A stretch of 38,516 bases of DNA from an uncultured Collinsella sp. (GCA_900543515.1 UQRW01000021.1:1-38516); one strand, 5' to 3'; positions 24,514-33,800 are shown, numbered from the stretch's first letter. Numbers and translations are program-made. Notes: generated by a model not told the origin, from the letters alone.

Positions 24514-25869
24514 ATGAGCTACACGCAGAAAGTTCTCGAAGAGCTCAAGGCCCGCTATCCCGAGCAGCCTGAGTTCATCCAGGCCGCGACCGAGATCCTC
24601 GGCACCATCCAGCCGGCGCTCGACGCCCACCCCGAGTACGAGGAGGCCGCCCTGCTTGAGCGCCTCGTCGAGCCCGAGCGCATCGTCATGTTCCGTGTTC
24701 CCTGGGTCGACGACCAGGGCAAGGTTCAGGTCAATCGCGGCTACCGCGTCGAGTTCAACTCTGCCATTGGACCCTACAAGGGCGGCCTGCGCTTTAACCC
24801 GACGGTCACCCTGGGTATGCTCAAGTTCCTGGGTCTGGAGCAGATCCTCAAGAACAGCCTGACCACCCTTCCCATGGGCGGCGGCAAGGGCGGCTCCGAC
24901 TTTGACCCCAAGGGCAAGTCCAACAACGAGATCATGCACTTCTGCCAGTCCTTCATGACTGAGCTCTATCGCCACATCGGCCCCAACACCGACGTTCCCG
25001 CCGGCGACCTGGGCGTTGGCGGCCGCGAGGTTGCCTGCCTGTTCGGTCAGTACAAGCGCCTGACCAACGAGTGGACCGGCGTCCTTACCGGCAAGGGCCT
25101 TTCCTTTGGCGGGTCGCTCGCCCGTACCGAGGCCACCGGTTACGGTCTGGTTTACTTTGTGGACGAGTACCTCAAGAGCCGCGGCGACTCCTTCGAGGGC
25201 AAGAACGTCGTCGTTCATGGCTCCGGCAACGTCGCCATCTACGCCGTCCAGAAGGTCTCCCAGCTCGGCGGCAGGGTGCTCGCCTGCTCCGATACCCACG
25301 GCTGGGTCGAGGATCCCGACGGCATCGATTACACCGTGCTCGAGCACATCTACAACAAGAAGCGCTCCGGCCACGACAAGGGTGTTACGCTCGCTATGTA
25401 CGTTGACGAGAAGCCCAACGCCGTGTGGCACGAGGGCGACGGCCGTGGCGTTTGGCAGCTGCCTTGCGACATCGCGCTGCCCTGCGCTCGCGAGAACACG
25501 CTGCTGCTCGAGGACGCCCAGGCGCTTGTCGCCAACGGCTGCAAGGTGGTCGGCGAGGGCGCGAACATGCCCACGACCATCGAGGCCACGACCTACTTCC
25601 AGGAGAACGGCGTCGCCTTTATGCCCGGTAAGGCTGCCAACGCCGGTGGCGTGCTCGTGTCCGGCCTGGAGATGAGCCAGAACGCCGAGCACCTGTCCTG
25701 GACCTTCGAGGAGGTCGACGGCAAGCTCGAGCAGCTCATGCGCGGCATGTTCCACAACGTGGACGACACCGCCAAGGAGTACGGCCAGGAGGGCAACTTC
25801 GTCATGGGCGCCAACATCGCCGGCTTCCTGAAGGTTGCCGACGCCATGCTCGCCCAGGGCGTCTGCTAA
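24514..25869 (+). CDS. gdhA: Glutamate dehydrogenase (GDH50 type, probably NADP-specific)
   Basis: The product is 451 aa, the length of hexameric bacterial GDH. It interconverts 2-oxoglutarate plus ammonium and glutamate. GYRVEFNSAIGPYKGGLRF holds the substrate-binding lysine, PMGGGKGGSDFDP the catalytic Lys125, PAGDLGVGGREVACLFGQYK follows, and VVVHGSGNVAIYAVQK is the Rossmann dinucleotide loop. The start at 24514 follows TTGGAGGAAGC; the frame stays open upstream through non-coding leader. It is monocistronic, with its own terminator. NADP rather than NAD preference is inferred from overall similarity only. Confidence 0.94.
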   Translation: MSYTQKVLEELKARYPEQPEFIQAATEILGTIQPALDAHPEYEEAALLERLVEPERIVMFRVPWVDDQGKVQVNRGYRVEFNSAIGPYKGGLRFNPTVTLGMLKFLGLEQILKNSLTTLPMGGGKGGSDFDPKGKSNNEIMHFCQSFMTELYRHIGPNTDVPAGDLGVGGREVACLFGQYKRLTNEWTGVLTGKGLSFGGSLARTEATGYGLVYFVDEYLKSRGDSFEGKNVVVHGSGNVAIYAVQKVSQLGGRVLACSDTHGWVEDPDGIDYTVLEHIYNKKRSGHDKGVTLAMYVDEKPNAVWHEGDGRGVWQLPCDIALPCARENTLLLEDAQALVANGCKVVGEGANMPTTIEATTYFQENGVAFMPGKAANAGGVLVSGLEMSQNAEHLSWTFEEVDGKLEQLMRGMFHNVDDTAKEYGQEGNFVMGANIAGFLKVADAMLAQGVC

Positions 25870-25896
25870 TTCTTCGCTCGACATAGCATGTGATGA

Positions 25897-25928
25897 GGCT
25901 CCCAGCTATCTGGCTGGGAGCCTTTTTT
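25897..25928 (+). terminator. Intrinsic terminator of gdhA
   Basis: Perfect 10-bp arms GGCTCCCAGC and GCTGGGAGCC enclose TATCTG and are followed by TTTTTT. Confidence 0.93.
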
Positions 25929-25944
25929 ATCCCGGAGGACTCCT

Positions 25945-26019
25945 CATAACTTGCGGTGAAATACGGACTGTTTAGCGTCCCAGAACGGCTAATCAGTCCG
26001 TATTTCACCGCAAGTTATG
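25945..26019. repeat. Dispersed palindrome, inner-arm type CGGACTG
   Basis: The 26-base arms 25945-25970 and 25994-26019 are exact reverse complements (outer CATAACTTGCGGTGAAATA, then CGGACTG), with a 23-base centre. It sits between the gdhA terminator and the xdhB-like gene. Unlike the copies at 22533 and 38266, no MITE-like element follows. A short stretch upstream of the next gene contains TACACT (26069-26074), a possible -10. Confidence 0.85.
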
Positions 26020-26098
26020 GATGGGTGGGTGGATTTTGTCCTAAAACGGTGTGCGGCCCCTCGTTTGGTACACTTAAAAGTACTGGACAAGTGAAGAG

Positions 26099-27013
26099 AT
26101 GGGGGAGAACGTGCTCAAGTTCGGTACCTACGTCCGTGTTGGAAACGCGGCCGAAGCCTATGAGCTCTTACAGAAGAACCGCAACAACAAGATTGTGGGC
26201 GGTGGCATTTGGATGCGCCTGGGCTCGCGTCGCGTCGCGACGGCGATTGACCTTTCGGCCTGCGGACTCGATCAGATCGAGGAGACCGAGACCGAGTTTC
26301 GCATCGGTGCCATGTGTACCCTGCGCCAGCTCGAGCGTCATGCCGAGCTCAACGCGCTTGTCAACCATGTCTTTGAGTTTGCCGTCCACGATATCGTGGG
26401 CGTGCAGTTGCGCAATACCGCCACGGTGGGCGGCAGCATTTACGGCCGCTTTGGCTTCTCGGACGTGCTCACTGCCTTCCTCGCGCTCGATTCCTATGTT
26501 GAGCTGACGGGCGCCGGCCGTGTGCCACTCGCGGAGTTCGTTGACATGGGCTACGTGCGCGACGTGATCGAGCACGTGGTGGTCGTTAAGCACGATTACC
26601 GCGCAAGCTATGAGGCCGTACGCAAGGCCGCGACCGACTTCCCCTCCTTAAACGTCACCGCCGCCTGGTGGAACAACAGCTGGCATGTCACTGTGGGTGC
26701 CCGCCCGCTGCGTGCGACCCTGCTGCAGGGCGAGGCATGCGGCCTTACTGCCGAGCAGCCTTCCGAGGACGAGCTTCGCGCCCTGGCCGCATCTGTGCGC
26801 GCGCTGAGCTACGGCACCAACCTGTGGGGCTCGGCCGACTACCGCCGCTGCATCTCGGCATCGCTGGCGATTCAGGCCGTGCGCCGCGCCGCCGGCATCG
26901 AGCTCTCGGCTGCGCTTGCCCGCGAGCTCGAGGGCGTGCAGATCCCCAAGTTCGCCACGGACGAGTATTCCTGCCGCCGCGTGCCCGGCGTCGATTCTAG
27001 CGAGGTGCGCTAA
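26099..27013 (+). CDS. FAD-binding subunit of a molybdenum hydroxylase (XdhB/CoxM-like)
   Basis: The product is 304 aa, slightly longer than typical (about 290). IVGGGIWMRLGSRRVATAIDLS near residue 33 is the FAD-binding GG motif, and LRNTATVGGSIYGRFGFSDV near residue 101 is the second flavin signature (usually ATVGGN). The C-terminal third resembles the CO dehydrogenase flavoprotein C domain. It passes electrons from the FeS clusters of the next gene's product to an acceptor such as NAD. The ATG at 26099 has only a weak site (GAAGAG); a GTG at 26111 is possible but lies too close to GGGGGAG. It overlaps the next gene by one base (TAATG). Confidence 0.85.
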   Translation: MGENVLKFGTYVRVGNAAEAYELLQKNRNNKIVGGGIWMRLGSRRVATAIDLSACGLDQIEETETEFRIGAMCTLRQLERHAELNALVNHVFEFAVHDIVGVQLRNTATVGGSIYGRFGFSDVLTAFLALDSYVELTGAGRVPLAEFVDMGYVRDVIEHVVVVKHDYRASYEAVRKAATDFPSLNVTAAWWNNSWHVTVGARPLRATLLQGEACGLTAEQPSEDELRALAASVRALSYGTNLWGSADYRRCISASLAIQAVRRAAGIELSAALARELEGVQIPKFATDEYSCRRVPGVDSSEVR

Positions 27014-29844
27014 TGGCTGCCAAACTCATCGATCTTTCCTTTACGCTCAACGACCGCAAGGTCAAGGTTCAGATTGCCCCCGATACCATGCTCTTTGCGC
27101 TGTTGCGCGAGCAGGGCTGCGCGTCGGTGCGCTGCGCCTGCGAGACCACCAACTGCGGCCTGTGCACGGTGTGGCTCGACGGCGACCCGGTGCTGAGCTG
27201 CTCGGTTCCCGCCGCTCGCGTCGAGGGCCACACCATCACCACGCTCGAGGGCCTCAAAGCCGAGTCTGAGGCGCTGGCCCGTGCGATGGCTGCCGAAGGC
27301 GCCGAGCAGTGCGGTTTTTGCGCCCCCGGCCTTATCATGAACGTACTGGCGCTTGCCCGCGCCGCCAAGGAGGACCCGAGCCTCGTCGCCACGCGCGAGG
27401 AGCTGTCGCGCCAGCTCGCCGGCAACCTCTGCCGTTGCAGCGGCTACGAGAGCCAGCTGCGCGCCATCGTCCGCTTCCTCAACGAGTCCGGCGTGCAGGT
27501 AGGCTTCGAGATGCCCGAGCTGCCCGTCAACGACACCAGCTGCGACGGCGTCTCCTACAAGCAGATCACCCACAAGCAGCCCAAGAAGGACTCGAAGGCG
27601 CTGCTCGAGGGTCGTCCCGTCTACACGGGCGACATGGTGCCCGCCGGCGCCCTGATCGTTAAGCTCAAGCGCAGCCCGTATGCCCGCGCCAAGATCCGCT
27701 CCATCGATACGTCGCGCGCCCTGAAGGTACCCGGCGTCGTGGGCGTCTACACCTACGAGGACGTGCCCAAGCGCCGCTTTACCATCGCCGGTCAGAGCTA
27801 TCCGCAGCCGAGTCCCTACGACCGCCTGATTCTCGAGAACCTCGTCCGTTACCAAAACGAGGAGGTGGCGATCGTCGCCGCCGAGACCGAGGAGGCCGCC
27901 GACAAGGCGCTCAAACTCATCAAGGTCGACTATGAGGTGCTCGAGCCGCTGCTCGACTTTACCCAGGCGCTCGATAATGACATCGTGGTCCACCCCGAGG
28001 GCGACGTGACCTTTATGTTCCCGCAGGGCGGTGATGTCCCGCGCAACCTGGTGTGCAGTGGTACGAGCGACTTTGGCGACTTGGACGAGGCCTTCGCCCA
28101 GAGCGACATCGTCTTCACCCGCACCTATACCAGCCAGGCCACGCAGACCGCGCCCATGGAAACCTTCCGCGCCTTCGCGACGACCGACGCGTTCGGGCGT
28201 ATCTCGGTGACCACCTCCACGCAGGTGCCCTTCCACGTGCGCCGCATGGTCGCGCAGTCGCTCGATATTCCGCAGTCGCAGGTGCAGGTCATTAAACCGC
28301 GCATCGGCGGCGGCTTTGGCTCCAAGCAGACGGGCTGCTGCGAGATCTTCGTGGCGTTCGTAACGCAGCAGACCGGACGTCCGAGTTACTGCTGCTACAC
28401 CCGTGAGGAGACTATCACCGCGGGCAACTCGCGCCACCAGATGCAGATGACCGTTAAGCTGGGTGCCATGAACGACGGCACCATCACGGCCATCGACCTG
28501 CACACGCTGTCCAACGCCGGAGCGTACGGCGAGCACGCCACCACGACGATCGGCCTCTCGGGCCACAAGAGCCTGCCCATCTACAACCACGTGAAGGCGA
28601 GCCGCTTTAGCTGGGACGCCGTCTACACCAATACCAACCGTGGCGGCGCGTATCGCGGCTACGGTGCCACCCAGGGCCAGTTTGCCGTGGAGAGTGCCGT
28701 CAACGAGCTCGCCGACATGCTGCACATGGATCCCGCCGACCTGCGCCTTAAGAATATGGTGCACGAGGGCGAGATCATGCCGCAGTACTACAACGAGAAG
28801 CTCAACGCCTGCGCGCTCGACCGCTGCCTGCTGCGCGCGATGGACATGATCGGTTGGCGCGACAAGCCGCTAGCCGTCGACCTGGGCGACCGCGTGCGTG
28901 CTCTGGGCTGCGCGCTCACCATGCAGGGCTCGGGCATTTCCAACGTGGATATCGCCGGCATCGACATGCGCCTGGAAGAGGACGGCTTTATTACCATCGG
29001 CACCGGCGCCACCGATAACGGTATGGGCGTCGACACGATCCTGGCGCAGATTGCCGCCGAGGAGCTGGGCGTTGAAAGCTCGCTCATTGTGGTGCGCGGC
29101 GTGGACACCGACGTTTCGCCGTTCGACGCCGGCTCGTACGCGAGCTCGGGCACGTACGTGACGGGTCTGGCAGCCAAGAACGCCGCGACCGAGCTGCGCG
29201 AGAAGATCTGCGCCAAGGCCGCCCAGATGTGGGACGTGGACGCCGCCGATGTGGTCTTTGATGGTCAGTATGTGCGCCTGTCCGACGAGCGTGCCGCGCG
29301 TGAGCAGAACCGCTACCTCACGCTGCGCGACTTTGCCAACCTGTGCGTCAAGAACATCGCGGGCGGCGACGCGCTCACCTCGCATGCCTCTGCCTGCCTG
29401 CCCGTTTCGCCTCCGCCGTTTATGGCCGGCATTGCCGAGGTCGAGGTCGACAAGGCTACCGGCAAGGTGACCGTGGTGGACTACGCGGCGGCTGTGGACT
29501 GCGGCACCGTGATCAACGAGGCGCTCGCGCGCGTCCAGGCCGAGGGCGGCATTGCCCAGGGTATCGGCCACGCGCTCTACGAGATCGTCGAGCACGACGA
29601 CCGCGGCCGCCTGCGCACCGGCAACTTTATGAGCTACAAGCTGCCCACGCGCCTGGATATCGGCAGCATTCGCGTGGCCTTTGAGCCGAGTTACGAGCCG
29701 ACGGGTCCGTTTGGTGCCAAGTCGATCGGCGAGGTCGTCATCAACACGCCACTCGCCGCAGTAGCCTCGGCCGTGGCGCACGCCACCGGCCACCAGGTGC
29801 GCTCGCTGCCGATCACGCCCGAGAAGGCCCTGCTGGGGGAGTAG
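27013..29844 (+). CDS. Fused FeS/molybdopterin subunit of xanthine dehydrogenase-family hydroxylase
   Basis: The product is 943 aa, joining two subunits usually separate in bacteria. Residues 1-165 hold two [2Fe-2S] sites: Cys43, Cys48, Cys51, Cys63 and CGFC...CRC. Residues 195-300 are the hammerhead domain, and the rest is the Mo-binding region with IGGGFGSK (residues 431-438), RGGAYRGYGATQG (from 543) and the base Glu907 in GAKSIGE. It probably hydroxylates a purine or related heterocycle. This FeS-Mo fusion is also the layout of the selenium-dependent xanthine dehydrogenases, and the sel genes lie nearby, but the accessory genes yqeB, yqeC and mocA are not here, so that link is unproven. 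It ends with a terminator. Confidence 0.85.
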   Translation: MAAKLIDLSFTLNDRKVKVQIAPDTMLFALLREQGCASVRCACETTNCGLCTVWLDGDPVLSCSVPAARVEGHTITTLEGLKAESEALARAMAAEGAEQCGFCAPGLIMNVLALARAAKEDPSLVATREELSRQLAGNLCRCSGYESQLRAIVRFLNESGVQVGFEMPELPVNDTSCDGVSYKQITHKQPKKDSKALLEGRPVYTGDMVPAGALIVKLKRSPYARAKIRSIDTSRALKVPGVVGVYTYEDVPKRRFTIAGQSYPQPSPYDRLILENLVRYQNEEVAIVAAETEEAADKALKLIKVDYEVLEPLLDFTQALDNDIVVHPEGDVTFMFPQGGDVPRNLVCSGTSDFGDLDEAFAQSDIVFTRTYTSQATQTAPMETFRAFATTDAFGRISVTTSTQVPFHVRRMVAQSLDIPQSQVQVIKPRIGGGFGSKQTGCCEIFVAFVTQQTGRPSYCCYTREETITAGNSRHQMQMTVKLGAMNDGTITAIDLHTLSNAGAYGEHATTTIGLSGHKSLPIYNHVKASRFSWDAVYTNTNRGGAYRGYGATQGQFAVESAVNELADMLHMDPADLRLKNMVHEGEIMPQYYNEKLNACALDRCLLRAMDMIGWRDKPLAVDLGDRVRALGCALTMQGSGISNVDIAGIDMRLEEDGFITIGTGATDNGMGVDTILAQIAAEELGVESSLIVVRGVDTDVSPFDAGSYASSGTYVTGLAAKNAATELREKICAKAAQMWDVDAADVVFDGQYVRLSDERAAREQNRYLTLRDFANLCVKNIAGGDALTSHASACLPVSPPPFMAGIAEVEVDKATGKVTVVDYAAAVDCGTVINEALARVQAEGGIAQGIGHALYEIVEHDDRGRLRTGNFMSYKLPTRLDIGSIRVAFEPSYEPTGPFGAKSIGEVVINTPLAAVASAVAHATGHQVRSLPITPEKALLGE

Positions 29845-29868
29845 CGGGTCAACGAACAAGTCGTAATT

Positions 29869-29898
29869 GGCGGGGCGGGGCAACTCGCCCCGCCTTTT
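29869..29898 (+). terminator. Intrinsic terminator after the Mo hydroxylase genes
   Basis: GGCGGGGC (29869-29876) pairs with GCCCCGCC (29887-29894) and is followed by TTTT. Confidence 0.8.
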
Positions 29899-29984
29899 AC
29901 ACTCGTGGTGAGGTCGTGAGCCTGTAAAAGGTGTGCGTGCGCTTGTCGTTCGTATCTGCTATCATTCCTAGTCTGTGCGCTCAT

Positions 29985-30068
29985 GCGGGCGTGGCGGAAT
30001 TGGTAGACGCGCCAGATTTAGGTTCTGGTGGGATTCCCGTGAAGGTTCGAGTCCTTTCGCCCGCACCA
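29985..30068 (+). tRNA. tRNA-Leu (anticodon TAG)
   Basis: This is an 84-base class II tRNA including an encoded CCA. The acceptor is GCGGGCG/CGCCCGC, the D arm contains GGTAGAC, the anticodon stem is CCAGA/TCTGG with loop TTTAGGT (anticodon TAG), the variable arm is TGGGATTCCCGT, and the T loop is GTTCGAGTC. A -10 like TATCAT lies at 29960-29965. Confidence 0.96.
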
Positions 30069-30158
30069 ACGCACCCGCGTCGGCTTATGCCCTCGCGACG
30101 CTTGTTGCATAAAGGTACCAGCACCTCAGATAAGCTGGGCAGTATGAGGAGGAACGTG

Positions 30159-31457
30159 TTGAACATCACCGCTTCTGACGTCAAGGACGCCAAGCTCACC
30201 GCTACGGTCACCATCCCGGCCGCCGACGTCGACGCCGCGATCAAGAAGGCCTACAAGGACACCGCCAAGAAGTACCGCTTCCCGGGCTTCCGCGCCGGTA
30301 AGGCCCCCCGTCCGGTCATCGACTCCGCTCTTGGCGCCGAGGCTACCCTCGCTCAGGCCACCAACGACCTGATCGCCGCCAACGAGCCCGCCGTCCTCAA
30401 CGAGCTGGACATCGTCCCCACCAAGAACGGTGACTACAAGGAGCTCGACCTCGCCAAGGATCACGAGGACTACACCTACACCGTCGAGTTCTCCCTGCGT
30501 CCCGCCGCTGAGCTCTCCTCCTTCGACGCTGTCGAGATCGAGATGCCCCCTGCGGAGGTCACCGAGTCCGAGATCAACAACCAGGTCGAGATGCTTCTCA
30601 ACTACCGTGCCACCTTCGAGGACGTCGAGGGTCGCGCCGTCGAGGCCGAGGACTACGTCACCGTCGACCTCAAGGCCGTCGAGAACGCCGACAACTTTGC
30701 CGCCGAGGGCCGCATGCTCATCGCCGGTAGCGACAGCAACCCCAAGGAGTTCAACGAGGCCCTGATCGGCGCTAACGTTGACGACGTCAAGACCGTCACC
30801 TGGACCGACGAGGTCGAGGAGGGCGAGGAGGCCGAGACCCACACCGTCGAGGTCACCGTCAAGGGCATCAAGGTCCGCAACACCCCCGAGCTCACCGACG
30901 AGCTTGTCAAGTCCGACTTCGGCTTCGACAGCATCGATGCCATGCGCGACGCCATTAAGATCGAGATCGAGCAGGACAAGGCTTCCCGCCTGCCGGCCGA
31001 GAAGGAGAACCGTTGCGTCTCCGCTCTTGCTGAGCGTCTGCAGCTCGACGAGATGGACGCCGACTACGAGCAGTCCGTCTTTGAGGAGCTTGGCCAGAAC
31101 TTCCTGTCCAACCTTGCTGCCCGCGGCATGACCCTGGACACCTGGCTTCCCGCTTCCGGTCTGACCATGGAGCAGTTCATCGGCGACCTGCACAAGCAGG
31201 CCAACGACGTTGCCCGTGAGTCCCTGGCTCTCGACGCCCTCGCCCGTGAGCTCAAGATCGAGGTCACCGAGGACGACATCAACGCCGAGTTCGAGAAGGC
31301 CGGCGTCAAGGACGTCGAGGCTTCCAAGGCCGAGTTCATCGCCGATGGCCGCATGCCTGCCGTCCGCGAGTCCATCCGTCGCTCCAAGGCCGTCGACCAC
31401 CTGGTCGAGAACGCCAAGGTGACCGAGGTCGACGAGACCGCCAAGGACGCCGAGTAA
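30159..31457 (+). CDS. tig: Trigger factor
   Basis: The product is 432 aa from a TTG start, the same length as E. coli trigger factor. It is the ribosome-bound chaperone and prolyl isomerase. The N-terminal ribosome-binding domain includes YRFPGFRAGKAPRPVID, the usual signature (GFRxGKxP). The FKBP-like domain covers about residues 165-250, and the rest is the acidic helical chaperone domain. I chose TTG at 30159 because AGGAGG (30147-30152) lies 6 bases upstream; an ATG at 30144 would include that site in the coding region, and a GTG at 30156 would be only 3 bases from it. It is followed by clpP and clpX, a common protein-quality arrangement. Confidence 0.93.
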   Translation: MNITASDVKDAKLTATVTIPAADVDAAIKKAYKDTAKKYRFPGFRAGKAPRPVIDSALGAEATLAQATNDLIAANEPAVLNELDIVPTKNGDYKELDLAKDHEDYTYTVEFSLRPAAELSSFDAVEIEMPPAEVTESEINNQVEMLLNYRATFEDVEGRAVEAEDYVTVDLKAVENADNFAAEGRMLIAGSDSNPKEFNEALIGANVDDVKTVTWTDEVEEGEEAETHTVEVTVKGIKVRNTPELTDELVKSDFGFDSIDAMRDAIKIEIEQDKASRLPAEKENRCVSALAERLQLDEMDADYEQSVFEELGQNFLSNLAARGMTLDTWLPASGLTMEQFIGDLHKQANDVARESLALDALARELKIEVTEDDINAEFEKAGVKDVEASKAEFIADGRMPAVRESIRRSKAVDHLVENAKVTEVDETAKDAE

Positions 31458-31533
31458 TTCTCGCCACCTTGCCCGCGAGCGCATGCGTGCGCCCGTGATG
31501 GGGTAAAGTTATACACCGGTTATCCGGTTGCTT

Positions 31534-31580
31534 CGTACGGTGCCAGCCAATGCATAGCATGCGGGCACCGTACGTTTATC
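31534..31580 (+). terminator. Hairpin between tig and clpP
   Basis: Perfect 11-bp arms at 31534-31544 (CGTACGGTGCC) and 31564-31574 are followed by TTTATC. It may be a weak terminator, or an operator or leader hairpin for clpPX. A second small palindrome, ACCGG-TTAT-CCGGT, lies at 31515-31528. Confidence 0.6.
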
Positions 31581-31620
31581 TAGAACCAATTTGGTCCGCA
31601 AGAGAGAAATGGAGATGCGT

Positions 31621-32241
31621 ATGATCGCTAAGTTCGATTCCGCCCTCGTGCCATACGTTATCGAGCAGACGCCGCGCGGCGAGCGCAGCTACGATATCTA
31701 TTCGCGCCTGCTCAACGACCGCATCATCTTCTTGGGCGAGGAGATCAACTCCGTCAGCGCCAACCTGGTCGTTGCCCAGCTGCTGCATCTTGAGAGCCAG
31801 GATGCCGAGAAGGATATCTCGCTCTACATCAATTCGCCCGGTGGCGAGGTCTACTCCGGCCTGGCGATTCTTGACACTATGAACTTCATCAAGCCGCAGG
31901 TCTCCACCATTTGCGTCGGTATGGCTGCATCCATGGCCGCTGTGCTGCTTTCGGCTGGCGCCAAGGGCAAGCGCTTCTGCCTGCCGCACTCCAAGGTTAT
32001 GATTCACCAGCCCAGCGGCGGTGCCCAGGGTCAGCAGACCGAGATTGAGATCGTTGCCGAGGAGATTAAGAAGACTCGCCGCGAGCTCAACCAGATTCTG
32101 TCCGACGCATCGGGCCAGCCCATTGAGAAGGTCCAGGCCGACACCGAGCGCGACAACTACCTGACCGCTGCCGAGGCCCTCGACTACGGTCTGATCGACC
32201 GTATCGTCACCTCGCGCGATCTCGCCGCGAAGGATGCCTAG
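31621..32241 (+). CDS. clpP: ATP-dependent Clp protease proteolytic subunit
   Basis: The product is 206 aa (E. coli ClpP, 207). The catalytic triad is Ser104 (VGMAASMAA), His129 (SKVMIHQP) and Asp178 (ERDNYL), in a sequence that includes YINSPGGEVYSGLAI. The ATG at 31621 has GGAG six bases upstream; in-frame ATGs at 31609 and 31615 would give slightly longer forms. It forms the chamber that degrades proteins delivered by ClpX, encoded one base later. Confidence 0.95.
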   Translation: MIAKFDSALVPYVIEQTPRGERSYDIYSRLLNDRIIFLGEEINSVSANLVVAQLLHLESQDAEKDISLYINSPGGEVYSGLAILDTMNFIKPQVSTICVGMAASMAAVLLSAGAKGKRFCLPHSKVMIHQPSGGAQGQQTEIEIVAEEIKKTRRELNQILSDASGQPIEKVQADTERDNYLTAAEALDYGLIDRIVTSRDLAAKDA

Positions 32242-32242
32242 G

Positions 32243-33649
32243 ATGGCAGGAAACATGCAGGACAACTTTGACGAGAACGGCAACCCCATCCGCTGCTCCT
32301 TCTGCGGAAAAGAGCAGGGCCAGGTTCGTCGCCTCGTAAAGGGCCCGACCAACATCTTTATCTGTGACGAGTGCGTCGCCGCCTGCTCCGAGATTTTGGA
32401 GGAGTCGCTGGCTTCGGACTTTATGGACGCTGCCCGCAACGGCAAGCTGCCGGGCTTCCTCAACGACCACGGTCAGGCTGCATCCCAGCCCGCCGCGGAC
32501 CCCGAGACCGAGGGCTTTGAGCTCGAGGACGACCGCCAGGTCATCACGCACGTGCCGACGCCGCACGAGATCTATGACGAGCTCTCGGCCTATGTAATGG
32601 GCCAGGAAGACGCCAAGCGCGCCATGTCGGTGGCCGTGTACAACCACTATCGTCGCGTGATCGAGGGCGGCGCCGCGGTGTCTGCCTTTGACGACGACAT
32701 GGGCTCGCAGTTCGACGACGATATGGACGAGGTAGAGCTCGCCAAGTCCAACATCTTGCTGCTCGGTCCCACCGGTACCGGTAAGACCCTGCTGGCCCAG
32801 ACGCTCGCGCGCATCCTCGAGGTGCCGTTTGCCATCGCCGACGCCACTGCGCTTACCGAGGCCGGCTACGTTGGCGAGGACGTGGAGAACATCCTGCTCA
32901 AGCTCATCAATGCTGCCGATGGCGATATTGAGCGCGCTCAGGTGGGCATTATCTACGTGGACGAGATCGACAAGATCGCCCGCAAGGCCGAGAACCTCTC
33001 CATTACCCGCGATGTCTCGGGCGAGGGCGTTCAGCAGGCGCTGCTTAAGATTCTTGAGGGCACGGTGGCCAGCGTTCCGCCCACTGGCGGCCGCAAGCAT
33101 CCCCAGCAGGAGCTGCTGCAGATCGACACGACCAATATCCTGTTCATCTGTGGCGGTGCCTTTGTGGGTCTGGACAAGATTATCGCCGATCGCGTGGGCA
33201 ACAAGGGCGTGGGCTTTAACTCCGAGATCGCCGGCCCCACCTCGGTCGACGAGAACGACCTGCTGCGCCAGGTGCTCCCTCAGGACCTCAACGCCTTTGG
33301 CATGATCCCCGAGTTTGTGGGACGTACGCCCGTCGTCACCCAGACGCAGGCGCTTGACGAGGACGACCTGGTGTCGATCCTGACCGAGCCCAAGAACGCT
33401 GTGGTGCGTCAGTACCGCAAGATGTTCCAGCTCGAGGACGTTGAGCTTGAGTTTGAGGACGCCGCCCTGCACGAGATCGCCCGTATGGCGCTCGCCCGCA
33501 AGACCGGCGCCCGTGGCCTGCGCTCAATCTGCGAGGACGTGCTGCAGCAGACGATGTTCGACCTCCCCAGCGAGGAAGGCGTTGCCAAGGTCGTCGTAAC
33601 CGAAGCCGCCGTCAAGGGCGAAGAACAGCCTCAACGCATCTACGGCTAA
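32243..33649 (+). CDS. clpX: ClpX ATP-dependent unfoldase
   Basis: The product is 468 aa from the ATG at 32243, one base past the clpP stop, with GAAGGA upstream; ATGs at 32234 and 32255 are alternatives. The zinc-binding domain is CSFCGKEQ...CDECVAAC (Cys18, Cys21, Cys41, Cys44). Walker A is GPTGTGKT (175-182) and Walker B is IIYVDEIDKI. The segment IFICDECV starts the typical ClpX dimerisation domain. The linker between residues 75 and 105 is Asp/Glu/Pro-rich. It unfolds substrates for ClpP. Confidence 0.96.
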   Translation: MAGNMQDNFDENGNPIRCSFCGKEQGQVRRLVKGPTNIFICDECVAACSEILEESLASDFMDAARNGKLPGFLNDHGQAASQPAADPETEGFELEDDRQVITHVPTPHEIYDELSAYVMGQEDAKRAMSVAVYNHYRRVIEGGAAVSAFDDDMGSQFDDDMDEVELAKSNILLLGPTGTGKTLLAQTLARILEVPFAIADATALTEAGYVGEDVENILLKLINAADGDIERAQVGIIYVDEIDKIARKAENLSITRDVSGEGVQQALLKILEGTVASVPPTGGRKHPQQELLQIDTTNILFICGGAFVGLDKIIADRVGNKGVGFNSEIAGPTSVDENDLLRQVLPQDLNAFGMIPEFVGRTPVVTQTQALDEDDLVSILTEPKNAVVRQYRKMFQLEDVELEFEDAALHEIARMALARKTGARGLRSICEDVLQQTMFDLPSEEGVAKVVVTEAAVKGEEQPQRIYG

Positions 33650-33671
33650 ACCAGCCTAAAACGTGTTTGCA

Positions 33672-33709
33672 AATAGCCTCTGACCAGCCGTGGTCGGAGG
33701 CTATTTTAT
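33672..33709 (+). terminator. Intrinsic terminator of clpPX
   Basis: AATAGCCTC (33672-33680) pairs with GAGGCTATT (33697-33705), and GACCA/TGGTC continues the stem inside. It is followed by TTATAT-like sequence. Confidence 0.85.
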
Positions 33710-33800
33710 ATATGCGCAATAACCCCAACTACCTGTGCTATTCTGTGTGTTTGTTTAAGCCTCGGCGAAGTCATATCAGACTGAAGTAATCGATACCTAA

